From Nocardiopsis sp. JB363 (lineage in GTDB: Bacteria > Actinomycetota > Actinomycetes > Streptosporangiales > Streptosporangiaceae): 64,000 bases of DNA. Numbering within the stretch: the first letter of the stretch is position 1; every line of letters begins with the position of its first letter. The position numbers were made by a program, and so were the translations under genes. Below are positions 25,775 through 34,732 of the stretch, one piece after another. Location: the NCBI RefSeq assembly GCF_900143625.1, contig NZ_FRFF01000136.1:62001-126000 (forward strand), read 5' to 3'. The notes under the pieces were generated by a model that was not told where the DNA came from, did no database searches, and was given only the letters and a program-made list of their open reading frames with translations.

Positions 25775-27055
25775 GTGACCTATCTCCTTGGCCTGCGCAT
25801 GCGGGACCGTGACGTTCTGGTCGTGGGCGGTGGCAGGGTCGCCCAACGGCGGGTCCCCGTCCTCTTGGAGGCCGGCGCCCGGGTCACCCTCGTCTCCCCG
25901 GAGGTCTCCGCCGCACTGGAGGACCTCGCCGACGGGGGCCGACTCACCTGGGTGCGTCGCCCCTTCGAACCCGGTGACGTGGCCGGGACCGACGCCCCCG
26001 CCTACTGGCTGGTGCACGCCGCCACCGACTCCGCCGACGTCAACGCCGCGGTGGCCACCGAGGCCGAGGACTCCCGGATCTGGTGCGTGCGCGCCGACGA
26101 CCGGCACGCCTCCTCCGCGTGGACCCCGGCCAGTGGCAACGCCAACGGCATCACCGTGGGCGTGGTGGCCTCCGGTGACCCCAGACGTTCCGCCGGACTT
26201 CGGGACGCCATCATCGACGGCCTGGCCGAGGGCACCTTGGACGCCAGACGCGGACGTGAACGCTTTAAAGGGGTCGCCCTCGTCGGCGGGGGCCCGGGGG
26301 ACCCGGGTCTGATCACGGTCCGCGGCCGACAGCTCCTGTCCCAGGCGGACGTGGTGGTGGTCGATCGACTCGCCCCCACCTCCCTACTGGACGGGTTGCC
26401 GTCGGACGTGGAGATCGTGGACGCCGCGAAGATCCCCTACGGGCGTTCCATGACCCAGGACGACATCAATTCCGTCCTCGTCGAACGGGCCAGGGAGGGC
26501 AGGTTCGTCGTCCGACTCAAGGGCGGTGACTCCTTCCTGTTCGGTCGCGGAGGGGAGGAGGCCGCCGCGTGCGCCGCCGCCGGAATTCCGGTCATCGTGG
26601 TCCCCGGGGTCACCAGCGCGCTGGCCGCACCGGCCGGCGCGGGCATTCCCGCCACCCACCGCGGAGTCTCGCAGGACGTGCACATCGTCTCCGCGCACGT
26701 CGCCCCGGGCGACGCACGCTCGACCGTCGATTGGGGTGGCCTGGCCCGTTCGGGCGGTACGATCGTCGCTCTCATGGGTCTGGAACGTATCGAGGCGATC
26801 GCCGAGGCGTTGACCTCGAACGGTCGTGGAGAGGACACCCCCGTCGCGGTGGTCCAGGAAGCGACCCTGCCGTCGCAACGAACCGTGACCGGTACGCTGG
26901 CGGACATCGCAGCCACGGTCCGATCGGCCGAAATGCGGCCCCCCGCGGTGGTGATCATCGGAGAAGTGGTCCGAACAGCGCGGGAACTTGACATACTGCA
27001 CACCGGAGCCCAGGGCGACCTGGATCGACTGGCGACCGGGCGCGATCTCGAGTGA
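25775..27055 (+). CDS. cysG: CysG/CobA-type uroporphyrinogen-III C-methyltransferase with precorrin-2 dehydrogenase domain
   Basis: Makes precorrin-2 from uroporphyrinogen III (two SAM methylations), the branch to cobalamin and siroheme. Seen: N-terminal NAD-binding domain (VLVVGGGRVAQRRVPVLLEAGARVTLVSP, about residues 1-150) of the precorrin-2 dehydrogenase/ferrochelatase kind; SUMT domain from about 162 (LVGGGPGDPGLITVRG, RLKGGDSFLFGRGGEE, PGVTSALAAPAGAGIPATHRG). The GTG at 25775 has GAGAGG 8 nt upstream; GTG 25766 is a second option. A perfect TTGACA lies at 25655-25660 with no clear -10. It follows the bluB-cobT fusion by 250 nt and fits the same pathway. Confidence 0.94.
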   Translation: MTYLLGLRMRDRDVLVVGGGRVAQRRVPVLLEAGARVTLVSPEVSAALEDLADGGRLTWVRRPFEPGDVAGTDAPAYWLVHAATDSADVNAAVATEAEDSRIWCVRADDRHASSAWTPASGNANGITVGVVASGDPRRSAGLRDAIIDGLAEGTLDARRGRERFKGVALVGGGPGDPGLITVRGRQLLSQADVVVVDRLAPTSLLDGLPSDVEIVDAAKIPYGRSMTQDDINSVLVERAREGRFVVRLKGGDSFLFGRGGEEAAACAAAGIPVIVVPGVTSALAAPAGAGIPATHRGVSQDVHIVSAHVAPGDARSTVDWGGLARSGGTIVALMGLERIEAIAEALTSNGRGEDTPVAVVQEATLPSQRTVTGTLADIAATVRSAEMRPPAVVIIGEVVRTARELDILHTGAQGDLDRLATGRDLE

Positions 27056-27127
27056 GAACTCCGACGACGGCGCACTCCAGGCCCGTCGACGGGGACCATC
27101 AGCAGCGATGAGGAGGGCACACCGATC

Positions 27128-29020
27128 ATGACCCGGCCGTCGGCCGCACCGGACACCTCCGGTTCCGATGCCCCGGACCGGTTCGCCACCGGACCGGACG
27201 CCACCTCCACGCGACCCACCGCGGAATCGTCAGCCGTGCACGGGGCCGATACCCCGGACCATGGTCGACGGGGTCCCACCGTGCCCGTGTCCTCGGGCCC
27301 CGCCAAACATCGGGCGCCCAGCAACGAGGACAACCGTTTCGAGCAGGTCCTGGAGTCGCTGCGCAAGCAGATCCGCGACCTCCGCTTCGCCGAGGGACTG
27401 GCCGGCGCGGACGAGGGCAAGGAACTCCAAGCGGACGTGCTGGCCCAGCTGTCCGACTACGTCCTGCCCCGGGTGCGCCGCCCCGACATTCCTCTGCTCA
27501 TCGCCGTGGCCGGTTCCACCGGCGCCGGTAAGTCCACACTGGTCAACAGCCTGGTCGGCGAACAGGTGACCACCACGGGCGTGCGCCGCCCCACCACCAA
27601 CAGCCCCGTGCTGGCCTGCAACCCGGCCGACGTGGACTGGTTCAGTGAGGCGTCCTTCATCCCCACCCTGCCGCGTGTGCGCCAGCAGGGTCTGGCCATG
27701 CCAGGCAAGGACGGCATGCTGGTGCTGGCCGCCACCGAGGCCATGCCTCCGGGTGTGGCGCTGCTGGACACCCCCGACGTCGACTCCGCGGTGGCCGCCC
27801 ACCACGAGTTCGCCGCCAAGTTCCTGGACGCCGCCGACCTGTGGGTGTTCGTCACCACCAGCGGCCGCTACGCCGACGCGCGGGTATGGGAGTTCCTCCA
27901 GGTGGCCAGGGACCGGGACACCTCCCTGGCCGTGGTGCTCTCTCGGGTGCCGCGCAAGGGCCGCCGTCAGCTGCTCGACCACTTCGGCGCGATGCTGGAG
28001 GCCAACGGTCTGAGCAACGCCGCCCGGTTCGCGATCCCCGAGACCGATCAGATCGAGGGCGAACGCTTCACCTCGAACGTGGCCGACCACATCCGCGGTT
28101 TCTTGGCGGACGTGGCAGGTGAGGCCGAACAGCGCGACCGGGTCTCCCGCCGCACCTTCATCGGTGTCATCGACAGCTTCCGCACCCGGGTGCCGGAACT
28201 GGCCCGCCAGGTCGAGGCGCAGATCGAGACCGGCCGCACCCTGTCCTCCGCCGTCGACGACGCCTACGCGGCGGCCGAGAAGCACATCGACACCTCCCTG
28301 GGCGACGGTTCGCTGCTGCGCGGCTCGCTGCTGGCCCGTTGGCAGGAACTCGCCGCGGGCGGCGAGCTCGCCAAGAGCATGCGCCCGCGCAAGAAGAAGC
28401 GCTCCCGTAAGGCCCACGAGGTCCAGGTGGAGCGCGGCGAGCGGATCGAAGCCCTGGAACGCGCGGTGCGCGACGCCCTGGAGGCCCTGGTGGTCTCCAC
28501 CGGTGAGCGCGCCTCCGAACAGGTCGAACAGCGTTGGCGCCAGGTGTCCGGCGGCGGTGACCTGGCCGCCAAGGCGCTCCAAGTGCCCGGAAGCGGGATG
28601 CTGGCCCAAGAGCTCCGCAAGGAGATCGACGAGTGGCGGGTCGAGATCGCGGAGATGACCGCGGTCGACGGCGCCACCAAGCGTTCGGTCGCCCGTTTCG
28701 TCACCTTCGACCACGACGTCGTCGCCCTGGTCATGATCATCGACCTGCTGGGATACGAACGTTCCCACTCCGGAGGAGGCGCCCATGCCGCTGACACCTC
28801 GGGCCCGTCCCCACAGCGTTTGTTGAAGGGGCTGTTCACCGCGCAGTCGTTGCGCGGCATCGGCCGGTCGGCGCGGGAGAACCTGCGCCGGCGCGTGCTG
28901 GGACTGCTCACCCGGGAACGGGTCCCCTTCGACACCGTCCTGGCCTCCGCCGCCATCCCCTCCGACGACAGTGCCGTCCAGCTCTACCAGGCCACGTACA
29001 ACCTCGAGATTGCCAGATGA
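27128..29020 (+). CDS. dynA: Dynamin-like GTPase, DynA-like
   Basis: Large GTPase of the bacterial dynamin-like class. Seen: a disordered first 60 residues, a GTPase domain with P-loop GSTGAGKS at 129-136, switch TTTGVRRPTTNSP, G3 LLDTPDVDS, and helical regions afterwards including a charged KKKRSRK stretch. A canonical NKxD is not visible (LSRV at that place). No clear transmembrane helix. The next gene overlaps by ATGA and encodes a membrane-anchored relative. This arrangement matches Streptomyces dynA-dynB, whose products stabilise FtsZ rings at sporulation septa. The assignment rests on architecture and order, not on a search. ATG 27128 has GAGGAGGG upstream. Confidence 0.85.
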   Translation: MTRPSAAPDTSGSDAPDRFATGPDATSTRPTAESSAVHGADTPDHGRRGPTVPVSSGPAKHRAPSNEDNRFEQVLESLRKQIRDLRFAEGLAGADEGKELQADVLAQLSDYVLPRVRRPDIPLLIAVAGSTGAGKSTLVNSLVGEQVTTTGVRRPTTNSPVLACNPADVDWFSEASFIPTLPRVRQQGLAMPGKDGMLVLAATEAMPPGVALLDTPDVDSAVAAHHEFAAKFLDAADLWVFVTTSGRYADARVWEFLQVARDRDTSLAVVLSRVPRKGRRQLLDHFGAMLEANGLSNAARFAIPETDQIEGERFTSNVADHIRGFLADVAGEAEQRDRVSRRTFIGVIDSFRTRVPELARQVEAQIETGRTLSSAVDDAYAAAEKHIDTSLGDGSLLRGSLLARWQELAAGGELAKSMRPRKKKRSRKAHEVQVERGERIEALERAVRDALEALVVSTGERASEQVEQRWRQVSGGGDLAAKALQVPGSGMLAQELRKEIDEWRVEIAEMTAVDGATKRSVARFVTFDHDVVALVMIIDLLGYERSHSGGGAHAADTSGPSPQRLLKGLFTAQSLRGIGRSARENLRRRVLGLLTRERVPFDTVLASAAIPSDDSAVQLYQATYNLEIAR

Positions 29021-31602
29021 CGACTCAGTGGAACCCCGCGCAGGCGGGGGACAGCGGCCCCGGGGAATCGCACGCCCCCGATGAGGACACCGAGCGCGAG
29101 AGCGCGTCGACCCCCCGACCGTGGGCGGACGACCCGGCGCCGGAGCCCTACCAGAGCAACCCTTGGCGCGGTTACACCATGCCGGTGCCCGAACACCCCG
29201 AGCACGCTCGGGAACGGATACGCGGTGCGGAGGAACCCGCCGCCTACGACGGCATCACCGGCTACCCGGACCCGTCCGGGGCCGGCGCCGCCCTCGGTGG
29301 ACTACAGAACCCGGAGGGACCGCAGAACCCGTCGGAAGCGGAGCGGCCAGAGGCCCAAGAGCCCGACGAGCAGGACCGGGCGGCGCAGCGGCGCCACGGC
29401 CGGCACTCGCGTTCCTCGGCGGAACAGCCCGGCACCGGACGCCGTGTCCCGGGCACCGAAGAGCGCGAGGACGATCCCGACAACCTCGCGGGATGGGTCG
29501 GCAGCCTCAGCGAGGCCGCCGACGACACCCGCATCGCCGGTCGTCACACCGGATCCTTCCCGGTGATCCGCCCCGACGAGGAGGAACTCTCGGGTGACCC
29601 CGGGGCGCAGGAGACCACGGACCACGACCCCGAGCGGGACGTTCCCCGTGCCGAACAGGGCCGGACCGAGGGGTCGAGGGTCTGGCGCGCCGAACCCGAG
29701 GGTCCCGGCGCCCACGCCGACGGTGGTGACGTCCTGGCGCCCATCGAGGACACGAGTCCGCCCCGCCCGGAACCGGTCGACACCGCCGAGCGGGACGACG
29801 ACACCGGCGAGGCCGTCGACGACGACGCGCCCCCGCCACTGCCCCGCCGGGTCCCCGGGCCCTCCGCGGTCTCCGGGGCCTTCCGGGCGGTCGGGGCTCC
29901 CGCCCCCGCCCCCGCTACGGCCGAAGAGGACTCTTCGGCCGACGACGAGGAGTACCGCCCCACCAATCACGACCGGTGGGAGTCCACCAACACCACCAGC
30001 CGTGCCGAGCTCATCGAACGCCTGGACGCGCTGAGCACCCTCGTCGAGGTCGGCAAGGACGACCTGCCGGAAGAGGTGCTGGGCCGGGCCGGGCAGTTGC
30101 TCGATCACGCCGGGGCACGGCTGCGCCTGTCCGGTGATCACACGGTCGTGGCCCTGGCCGGTGGCACCGGGAGTGGCAAGTCCTCCCTGTTCAACGCCTT
30201 GTGCGGGCTGGAACTGTCACAGACCGGCGTTACCCGTCCCACCACCTCCAACGCGCACGCCTGCGTGTGGGGGCACGAGGGCGCCGACGCTCTGCTGAGC
30301 TGGTTGGGCGTGCCCACCCGCTACCGTCACTCCCGCACCAGCGTCCTGGACAGTGGGGAATCGGGACTGACCGGTCTGGTCCTGTTGGACCTGCCCGACC
30401 ACGACTCGGTGCGCAGCATGCACACCGCCGAGGCGGACCGGCTCATCGGCTCGGTGGACCTGCTGGTGTGGGTACTGGACCCGCAGAAATACGCCGACGC
30501 GGCCGTGCACCACCGCTACCTGGCCAACATGGCCGGACACGGGGCCGTCACCGTCGCCGTGCTCAACCAGGTCGACAAGGTCCAGCCGGAGGAACTGGAG
30601 GAGCTCCTCACCGACCTGCGTCGCCTGTTGGAGACCGAGTCCGGGGTGCACCCGCGGGTGATCACCACCTCCACCATCACCGACCAGGGAATCGACGAGC
30701 TGCGTGAGTTCCTCAGCGAGTCGGTGACCGAGAAGCACGCTCTGGTGGACCGCCTGGTCGCCGACCTGGACCAGGTCATCCGACCGTTCGAGGAGTTCCA
30801 CGGAGAGGACGAGGCCCCCGGGACCGTGCCCGCTCAGCTGCGGTCCCGGATCCAACAGGGGCTGGCCGACGCCGCCGGTGTGTCCGCGGTGGCGGACGTG
30901 GTGGAGACCAACGACGTGCGTCGTGGGCGACGGCGGGTCGGTTGGCCGGTCGCCCGTCGTGCGTTGAAGTTGCGCAAGGATCCCCTCGCCGCGGTGCAGC
31001 TGGAGTTCCTGCGTCGGGACACACCCGGTGTGGGCGGGCCGGTCGACGCGCACGAGGCCGAGCTGGAGACGGTCCTGGGCGAGGCGGCCGACGAGGTTTC
31101 GGAGGGTATGCCCGCGGTGTGGCGCCGGCGGATGCGCGGCGTCGCGCGTACCGGGGTGCCGGAGCTGCCGGCGGAGCTGGGCGAGGCGGTGACCGCCGCG
31201 GTCGGCGATCCGGACCGTACCCCTTCCTGGTGGCGGACCGCGCGCATGGTGCAGTACGCGCTGTTGACCCTGGCCGGAATCGGTCTGTTGTGGGCCCTGG
31301 GGTCGGTGGTCAGTTGGTCGGGCGGTGGCATCACCGGTCTGCCGGTGTTCGACGACCCGGCCGCGATCGCCTACGCCGGCGCGGTGGCCCTGGCCAGCCT
31401 GTTGGTGGGCTGGCTGACGGGGGTGGGGTGCGGCAACCTCGTGGAGGTCGCCGCGGTCCAGCGCCGCGAGGACGTGGAGCGTGACGCTCAGGAACGGGTC
31501 CGGGAGATCGCCGGGGTGCGTGTGGTGACTCCGATGGAGGAGGAACTGGCGCGCTACCGCGCCTTCCGCGCCGCCTACGAGGTGGCTCGGCCCAGGGACT
31601 GA
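29017..31602 (+). CDS. dynB: Membrane-anchored dynamin-like GTPase, DynB-like
   Basis: About 320 residues of acidic, disordered N-terminal sequence, then a GTPase domain with P-loop GGTGSGKSS (382-390), switch TGVTRPTTSN, G3 LLDLPDHDS and G4 NQVDK, a helical region, and two transmembrane helices near residues 746-765 and 785-805 (ALLTLAGIGLLWALGSVVSW, AGAVALASLLVGWLTGVG). Starts at ATG 29017 overlapping the dynA stop (ATGA), so the two are translationally coupled and probably interact. The Streptomyces DynB has the same two-helix anchor. The long acidic head is a notable lineage feature. Confidence 0.86.
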   Translation: MTTQWNPAQAGDSGPGESHAPDEDTERESASTPRPWADDPAPEPYQSNPWRGYTMPVPEHPEHARERIRGAEEPAAYDGITGYPDPSGAGAALGGLQNPEGPQNPSEAERPEAQEPDEQDRAAQRRHGRHSRSSAEQPGTGRRVPGTEEREDDPDNLAGWVGSLSEAADDTRIAGRHTGSFPVIRPDEEELSGDPGAQETTDHDPERDVPRAEQGRTEGSRVWRAEPEGPGAHADGGDVLAPIEDTSPPRPEPVDTAERDDDTGEAVDDDAPPPLPRRVPGPSAVSGAFRAVGAPAPAPATAEEDSSADDEEYRPTNHDRWESTNTTSRAELIERLDALSTLVEVGKDDLPEEVLGRAGQLLDHAGARLRLSGDHTVVALAGGTGSGKSSLFNALCGLELSQTGVTRPTTSNAHACVWGHEGADALLSWLGVPTRYRHSRTSVLDSGESGLTGLVLLDLPDHDSVRSMHTAEADRLIGSVDLLVWVLDPQKYADAAVHHRYLANMAGHGAVTVAVLNQVDKVQPEELEELLTDLRRLLETESGVHPRVITTSTITDQGIDELREFLSESVTEKHALVDRLVADLDQVIRPFEEFHGEDEAPGTVPAQLRSRIQQGLADAAGVSAVADVVETNDVRRGRRRVGWPVARRALKLRKDPLAAVQLEFLRRDTPGVGGPVDAHEAELETVLGEAADEVSEGMPAVWRRRMRGVARTGVPELPAELGEAVTAAVGDPDRTPSWWRTARMVQYALLTLAGIGLLWALGSVVSWSGGGITGLPVFDDPAAIAYAGAVALASLLVGWLTGVGCGNLVEVAAVQRREDVERDAQERVREIAGVRVVTPMEEELARYRAFRAAYEVARPRD

Positions 31603-31629
31603 CCGGGGAAACCTCGAAACACGCTGTGA

Positions 31630-31665
31630 GGACGGGGACGGATGCCGATGGCACCGTCCCCGTCC
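31630..31665. terminator. 12-bp hairpin behind dynB
   Basis: GGACGGGGACGG (31630-31641) pairs with CCGTCCCCGTCC (31654-31665), 28 nt after the dynB stop. Confidence 0.75.
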
Positions 31666-31793
31666 GTGTGTCCTGGGGGGAGGTTCACGGCCAGTAGAGG
31701 ACAAATCGTGACGCTTGTAAATGCCCCAGAGACACAGGGTGACGGCTACCGTAGGCACAACCTGCGAGCCACATACAATCGGCGATTAAGTTA

Positions 31794-31806
31794 TTACCCA
31801 AAGTAA
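31794..31806. promoter_or_regulatory. BldD-like operator upstream of diguanylate cyclase
   Basis: TTACCCAAAGTAA fits the published BldD consensus tnACnC(A/T)GnGTnA at 8 of 9 defined positions (A instead of G at the eighth). It is embedded in the palindrome ATTAC-CCAAA-GTAAT (31793-31807), in a locally AT-rich strip with a -10-like TACAAT at 31774-31779 and TAATGT/TAAAGT at 31804-31814. It lies about 200 nt before the start codon. Confidence 0.6.
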
Positions 31807-32002
31807 TGTAAAGTGCGGGGGTGTGCTCGCTGGTCTTCGAACCGGGAGGTTCTCCGTCGATCCCGGTGACCGAGCGGCACCGCTGGGGAACGGGGGGCGA
31901 GTCCGGTTCGTCGTAGTGAGAACCGTGAGAGGCGGTGGGCACATCAGAGTCGATAGTCGTGAACGGACGACAGAGGGCGTGGCGGGAAAGGAGGACGGAG
32001 CG

Positions 32003-33349
32003 GTGAGCATCTCGGAGAAGCCAATGGCCCCCGAGGAGAATCCACCCGGACAGCGACGGTCCTGGCCGGTCTTCCAACAGCCTCGTGGGCTGATCGTCTA
32101 CCTGGTCCTGCTGGTGGTCGCCGCGCTGTTCCTGATCGGCGTGACCGTCGCCCAGACGGCCATCACGACTTTCGATCTCGTGCTTTTCGTCGCCCTCGTC
32201 CTGTGCGCACTGGTGTGCTTGGAGGCGATACGCCGTATCGGTGTACCCGAGGGGCTGAGCCGTGACCTGTTGGGCGCGTGGTGGCTCCCCGCCATGCTCC
32301 TGCTGCCACCCCTGTACTCCTTGCTCATCCCGATCCCGGTCTTCCTGCTCCAACGCCGCAAACGGCCCGCGATTCTGCACCGGCAGGTGTTCAACACGGC
32401 CTCGGTCGGTGTCTCCGGGTTCGTGGCCTCGCTGCTCTGGCACGGCGCACAGGCCGGCCCGGTCGCGGGACTCGGGGGCTCCAGCACCGCGCACTCCACC
32501 CTCGCCAGCGTCAACGGCGTCTTCCTCGCCCTGTTGTGCTGCGCCGTCTTCACCCTCTTCAACACGGGACTGGTGTTCCTCGCGGCTCGGCTCAGCCCCG
32601 ACGGAGGGACACCGAGCATGTGGGACCGCGAGGCGTTCCTGGTGGACTGCGTCGAATTATGTGTCGGCGTCACCGTCGCCATCCTGGCCCAGCTCTCCCT
32701 GTTCCTTCTGGTCATCGCCGTTCCACCGGTCCTGTTGCTGCAACGCAGCCTCGTCTACCAGCAGTTGCAGACCGCGGCGCGGACCGACCCCAAGACCGGG
32801 TTGCTCAACGCGCCCACCTGGGAGCGGGAAGCGGCGAGCCAGATCGCTCGGGCGCGGGAGTCCCGTGGTCCGGCGGCGGTGCTGATCGTCGACATCGACC
32901 GCTTCAAACGGGTCAACGACACCTACGGGCACCTCTTCGGTGATCAGGTCCTGCTGGGCGTGGCCACCACGATCTCCCAGCAGTTGCGGGAGTCGGACCT
33001 GCTGGGCAGGTTCGGTGGTGAGGAGTTCGTCGTCCTTCTACCGGGCTCCGACATCACCGAGGCCTGGCAGGCGGCGGAACGGTTGCGTTCCCAGGTCGGC
33101 CGGATGGAGATCGCGGTGGACGAGGTCCCCGTCTCGATCACCATCTCGATCGGGGTGGCGGTGGTCGGCGACCACGGTGACGACCTCGTCGAATTGCTGA
33201 CCGCCGCGGACCTGGCGCTGTACCGGGCCAAGGAGACCGGCCGTGACCGCGTGTGCCTGCCGGTAGGGCGGCCCGAGGTGAGCAGTCGGATTCCCGGCCC
33301 GCGCGCCGGCGGGATCCACGATGGTGGAGACGCCGAGAACAGGCCCTGA
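32003..33349 (+). CDS. Membrane diguanylate cyclase (GGDEF domain)
   Basis: Synthesises cyclic di-GMP from two GTP. Seen: about seven hydrophobic helices between residues 30 and 270, an HD-free linker, then a GGDEF domain (about 275-430) with DPKTGLLN, VDIDRFKRVNDTYGH and active site GGEEF near 338-342. An RESD I-site five residues before it signals product feedback inhibition, so the enzyme looks active and self-limited. The GTG at 32003 is preferred because AAAGGAGG lies 9 nt upstream; a longer frame to 31823 lacks this. The BldD-like box upstream suggests a loop, since BldD is itself controlled by cyclic di-GMP in Streptomyces. Confidence 0.94.
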   Translation: MSISEKPMAPEENPPGQRRSWPVFQQPRGLIVYLVLLVVAALFLIGVTVAQTAITTFDLVLFVALVLCALVCLEAIRRIGVPEGLSRDLLGAWWLPAMLLLPPLYSLLIPIPVFLLQRRKRPAILHRQVFNTASVGVSGFVASLLWHGAQAGPVAGLGGSSTAHSTLASVNGVFLALLCCAVFTLFNTGLVFLAARLSPDGGTPSMWDREAFLVDCVELCVGVTVAILAQLSLFLLVIAVPPVLLLQRSLVYQQLQTAARTDPKTGLLNAPTWEREAASQIARARESRGPAAVLIVDIDRFKRVNDTYGHLFGDQVLLGVATTISQQLRESDLLGRFGGEEFVVLLPGSDITEAWQAAERLRSQVGRMEIAVDEVPVSITISIGVAVVGDHGDDLVELLTAADLALYRAKETGRDRVCLPVGRPEVSSRIPGPRAGGIHDGGDAENRP

Positions 33350-33359
33350 CCTGCTGAGA

Positions 33360-33396
33360 CCTCCGAGTCGGTGTGGGTTTTCCACAGGCTCGGAGG
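33360..33396. terminator. Hairpin behind diguanylate cyclase gene
   Basis: CCTCCGAG (33360-33367) pairs with CTCGGAGG (33389-33396), with an inner TGTGG/CCACA stem and TTTT loop. It begins 10 nt after the stop. Confidence 0.75.
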
Positions 33397-33420
33397 TTGC
33401 CGCTTGCCGTGCGGGCCTCG

Positions 33421-34629
33421 GTGACCGAACGTGAATACATGCCCTGTGATCAGCATGGACCCGACGACGGCTCATCCTCCCGACACAGTCACGCCCGCCC
33501 CGCAGGGCGGGCCGTCCCCCCACCCCGCTCGGCGCTCCCGCCCTCCCACCTGGCCGATCCGCGCGCCTTCCTGGCAGCCCTGCCCGCCATGGCACGGCGC
33601 CCGGTGGAGGATTCCGTGATGGTCCTGGTCGTCGACCGGGGCGACCCACGCGGGGTGCTGCACGGAGCACTCGACCACCTGGACCACGCCCTGACCCCGG
33701 CGCGCAGCGGGGCGGTGGCCGTCCGAGCGGCCCTGGAACTGTCCGGTGGCGCGGCTCTGCTGGCCGGATTCGGTCCACCCGAACGCGTGGACCCGCACGC
33801 GCGGGCGTTCCTGATCGAGGCCGCCGCGGCGGGGCTGCCGGTCCTGGCGGCCTACCGTGCGACGGGGCGCCGGTTCTGGTCCTACCTGTGCGAGGAACCG
33901 GGTTGTTGCCCGGTCGAAGGGCTGCCCTTCGACCCGAACGCCCGCGCCACCTTGTGGAAACCCCCGGACCTCGTCCCCGAACAGCGGGCCGGGGCGCCCC
34001 GGCCGACCGTTCCCGAGGCCGTCGAGCCCGAGACCGAGGACGCGGCACTCCTCCGGGTCCGGGCGCTCCTGGAACCCGCGGTCGGCGCCCAGAGCGAGGC
34101 CGTCGCCGAGGCGGCGGTGCTCCTGGAGGAACGCTTCCGTGCGGAGAGGAACCGGGACGCCTCCCGAGGTCGGATCCGAGAGATGCGGTCGGTGGTGCGC
34201 CGGGAGGAGAGTGAGCGGGTCCGCGACCCCGCCACCCTGGCGATGCTCGGCGTCGGCGTTCTCGACCTGCGGGTGCGCGACGCGGTCTGGGCTCGGATCA
34301 CCCCGGACGAGGCCACGCTCCACCGGCGGTTGTGGTCCCGGGTGGCCAGGCACGTCCCTCGCCGCCACCGGGCCGGCCCGGCGTCCCTGTTGGCCGTGGC
34401 CGCCTGGCAGGCGGGCGACACGGCCCTGGCCCGGGCGGCGGTCGAGACGGCGTTGGCGGCGCGGCCCGGCTACGCGATGGCGGTGTTGATGGAACGGGCG
34501 CTGGGCTGGGGGTTGTCGGCCGAACGCTGGGCCCGTCACATGGCCGAGAACGCGGACGCGTTCGAGATCGAGGGAGAGCCCGAGGGTGAGGTGGGACCCG
34601 GTCCCGGCCGGGTCCCACCGACACGTTGA
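33421..34629 (+). CDS. DUF4192-family protein
   Basis: Actinobacterial family of unknown function. Seen: LADPRAFLAALPAM and VMVLVVDRGDPR at the N-terminal core, the family signature FWSYLCEEPGCCPVEGLPFD (about residues 158-177) with three Cys, and a C-terminal helical half with a TPR-like LLAVAAWQAGDTALARAAVETALAARPGY. About 400 residues, the usual length. The start is not decided: GTG 33421 and ATG 33439 are in frame and neither has a clear ribosome binding site; the GTG at 33373 lies inside the preceding terminator and is rejected. Cytoplasmic; no partner is evident next to it. Confidence 0.85.
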   Translation: MTEREYMPCDQHGPDDGSSSRHSHARPAGRAVPPPRSALPPSHLADPRAFLAALPAMARRPVEDSVMVLVVDRGDPRGVLHGALDHLDHALTPARSGAVAVRAALELSGGAALLAGFGPPERVDPHARAFLIEAAAAGLPVLAAYRATGRRFWSYLCEEPGCCPVEGLPFDPNARATLWKPPDLVPEQRAGAPRPTVPEAVEPETEDAALLRVRALLEPAVGAQSEAVAEAAVLLEERFRAERNRDASRGRIREMRSVVRREESERVRDPATLAMLGVGVLDLRVRDAVWARITPDEATLHRRLWSRVARHVPRRHRAGPASLLAVAAWQAGDTALARAAVETALAARPGYAMAVLMERALGWGLSAERWARHMAENADAFEIEGEPEGEVGPGPGRVPPTR

Positions 34630-34718
34630 CCACCGTGTCCACATCCGGTGCCCACCGGGTGTGGGCGCGTGTTCCGAGCACCGAGACGGAAGTGGCGGGG
34701 GCACGGTCCCCGACGGCC

Positions 34719-34732
34719 TAGGCTGGGAGGTA
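34719..34732 (+). promoter_or_regulatory. -10 TAGGCT seven nt before ettA start (leaderless)
   Basis: TAGGCT at 34719-34724 is followed by exactly 7 nt and then ATG, the spacing that places the transcription start on the start codon. The GGGAGG between them is too close to act as a normal ribosome binding site. Confidence 0.5.

Noticed and set aside
33373..33420. Earlier GTG start for the DUF4192 gene
   Set aside because: It lies inside the terminator hairpin of the preceding gene and lacks a ribosome binding site.
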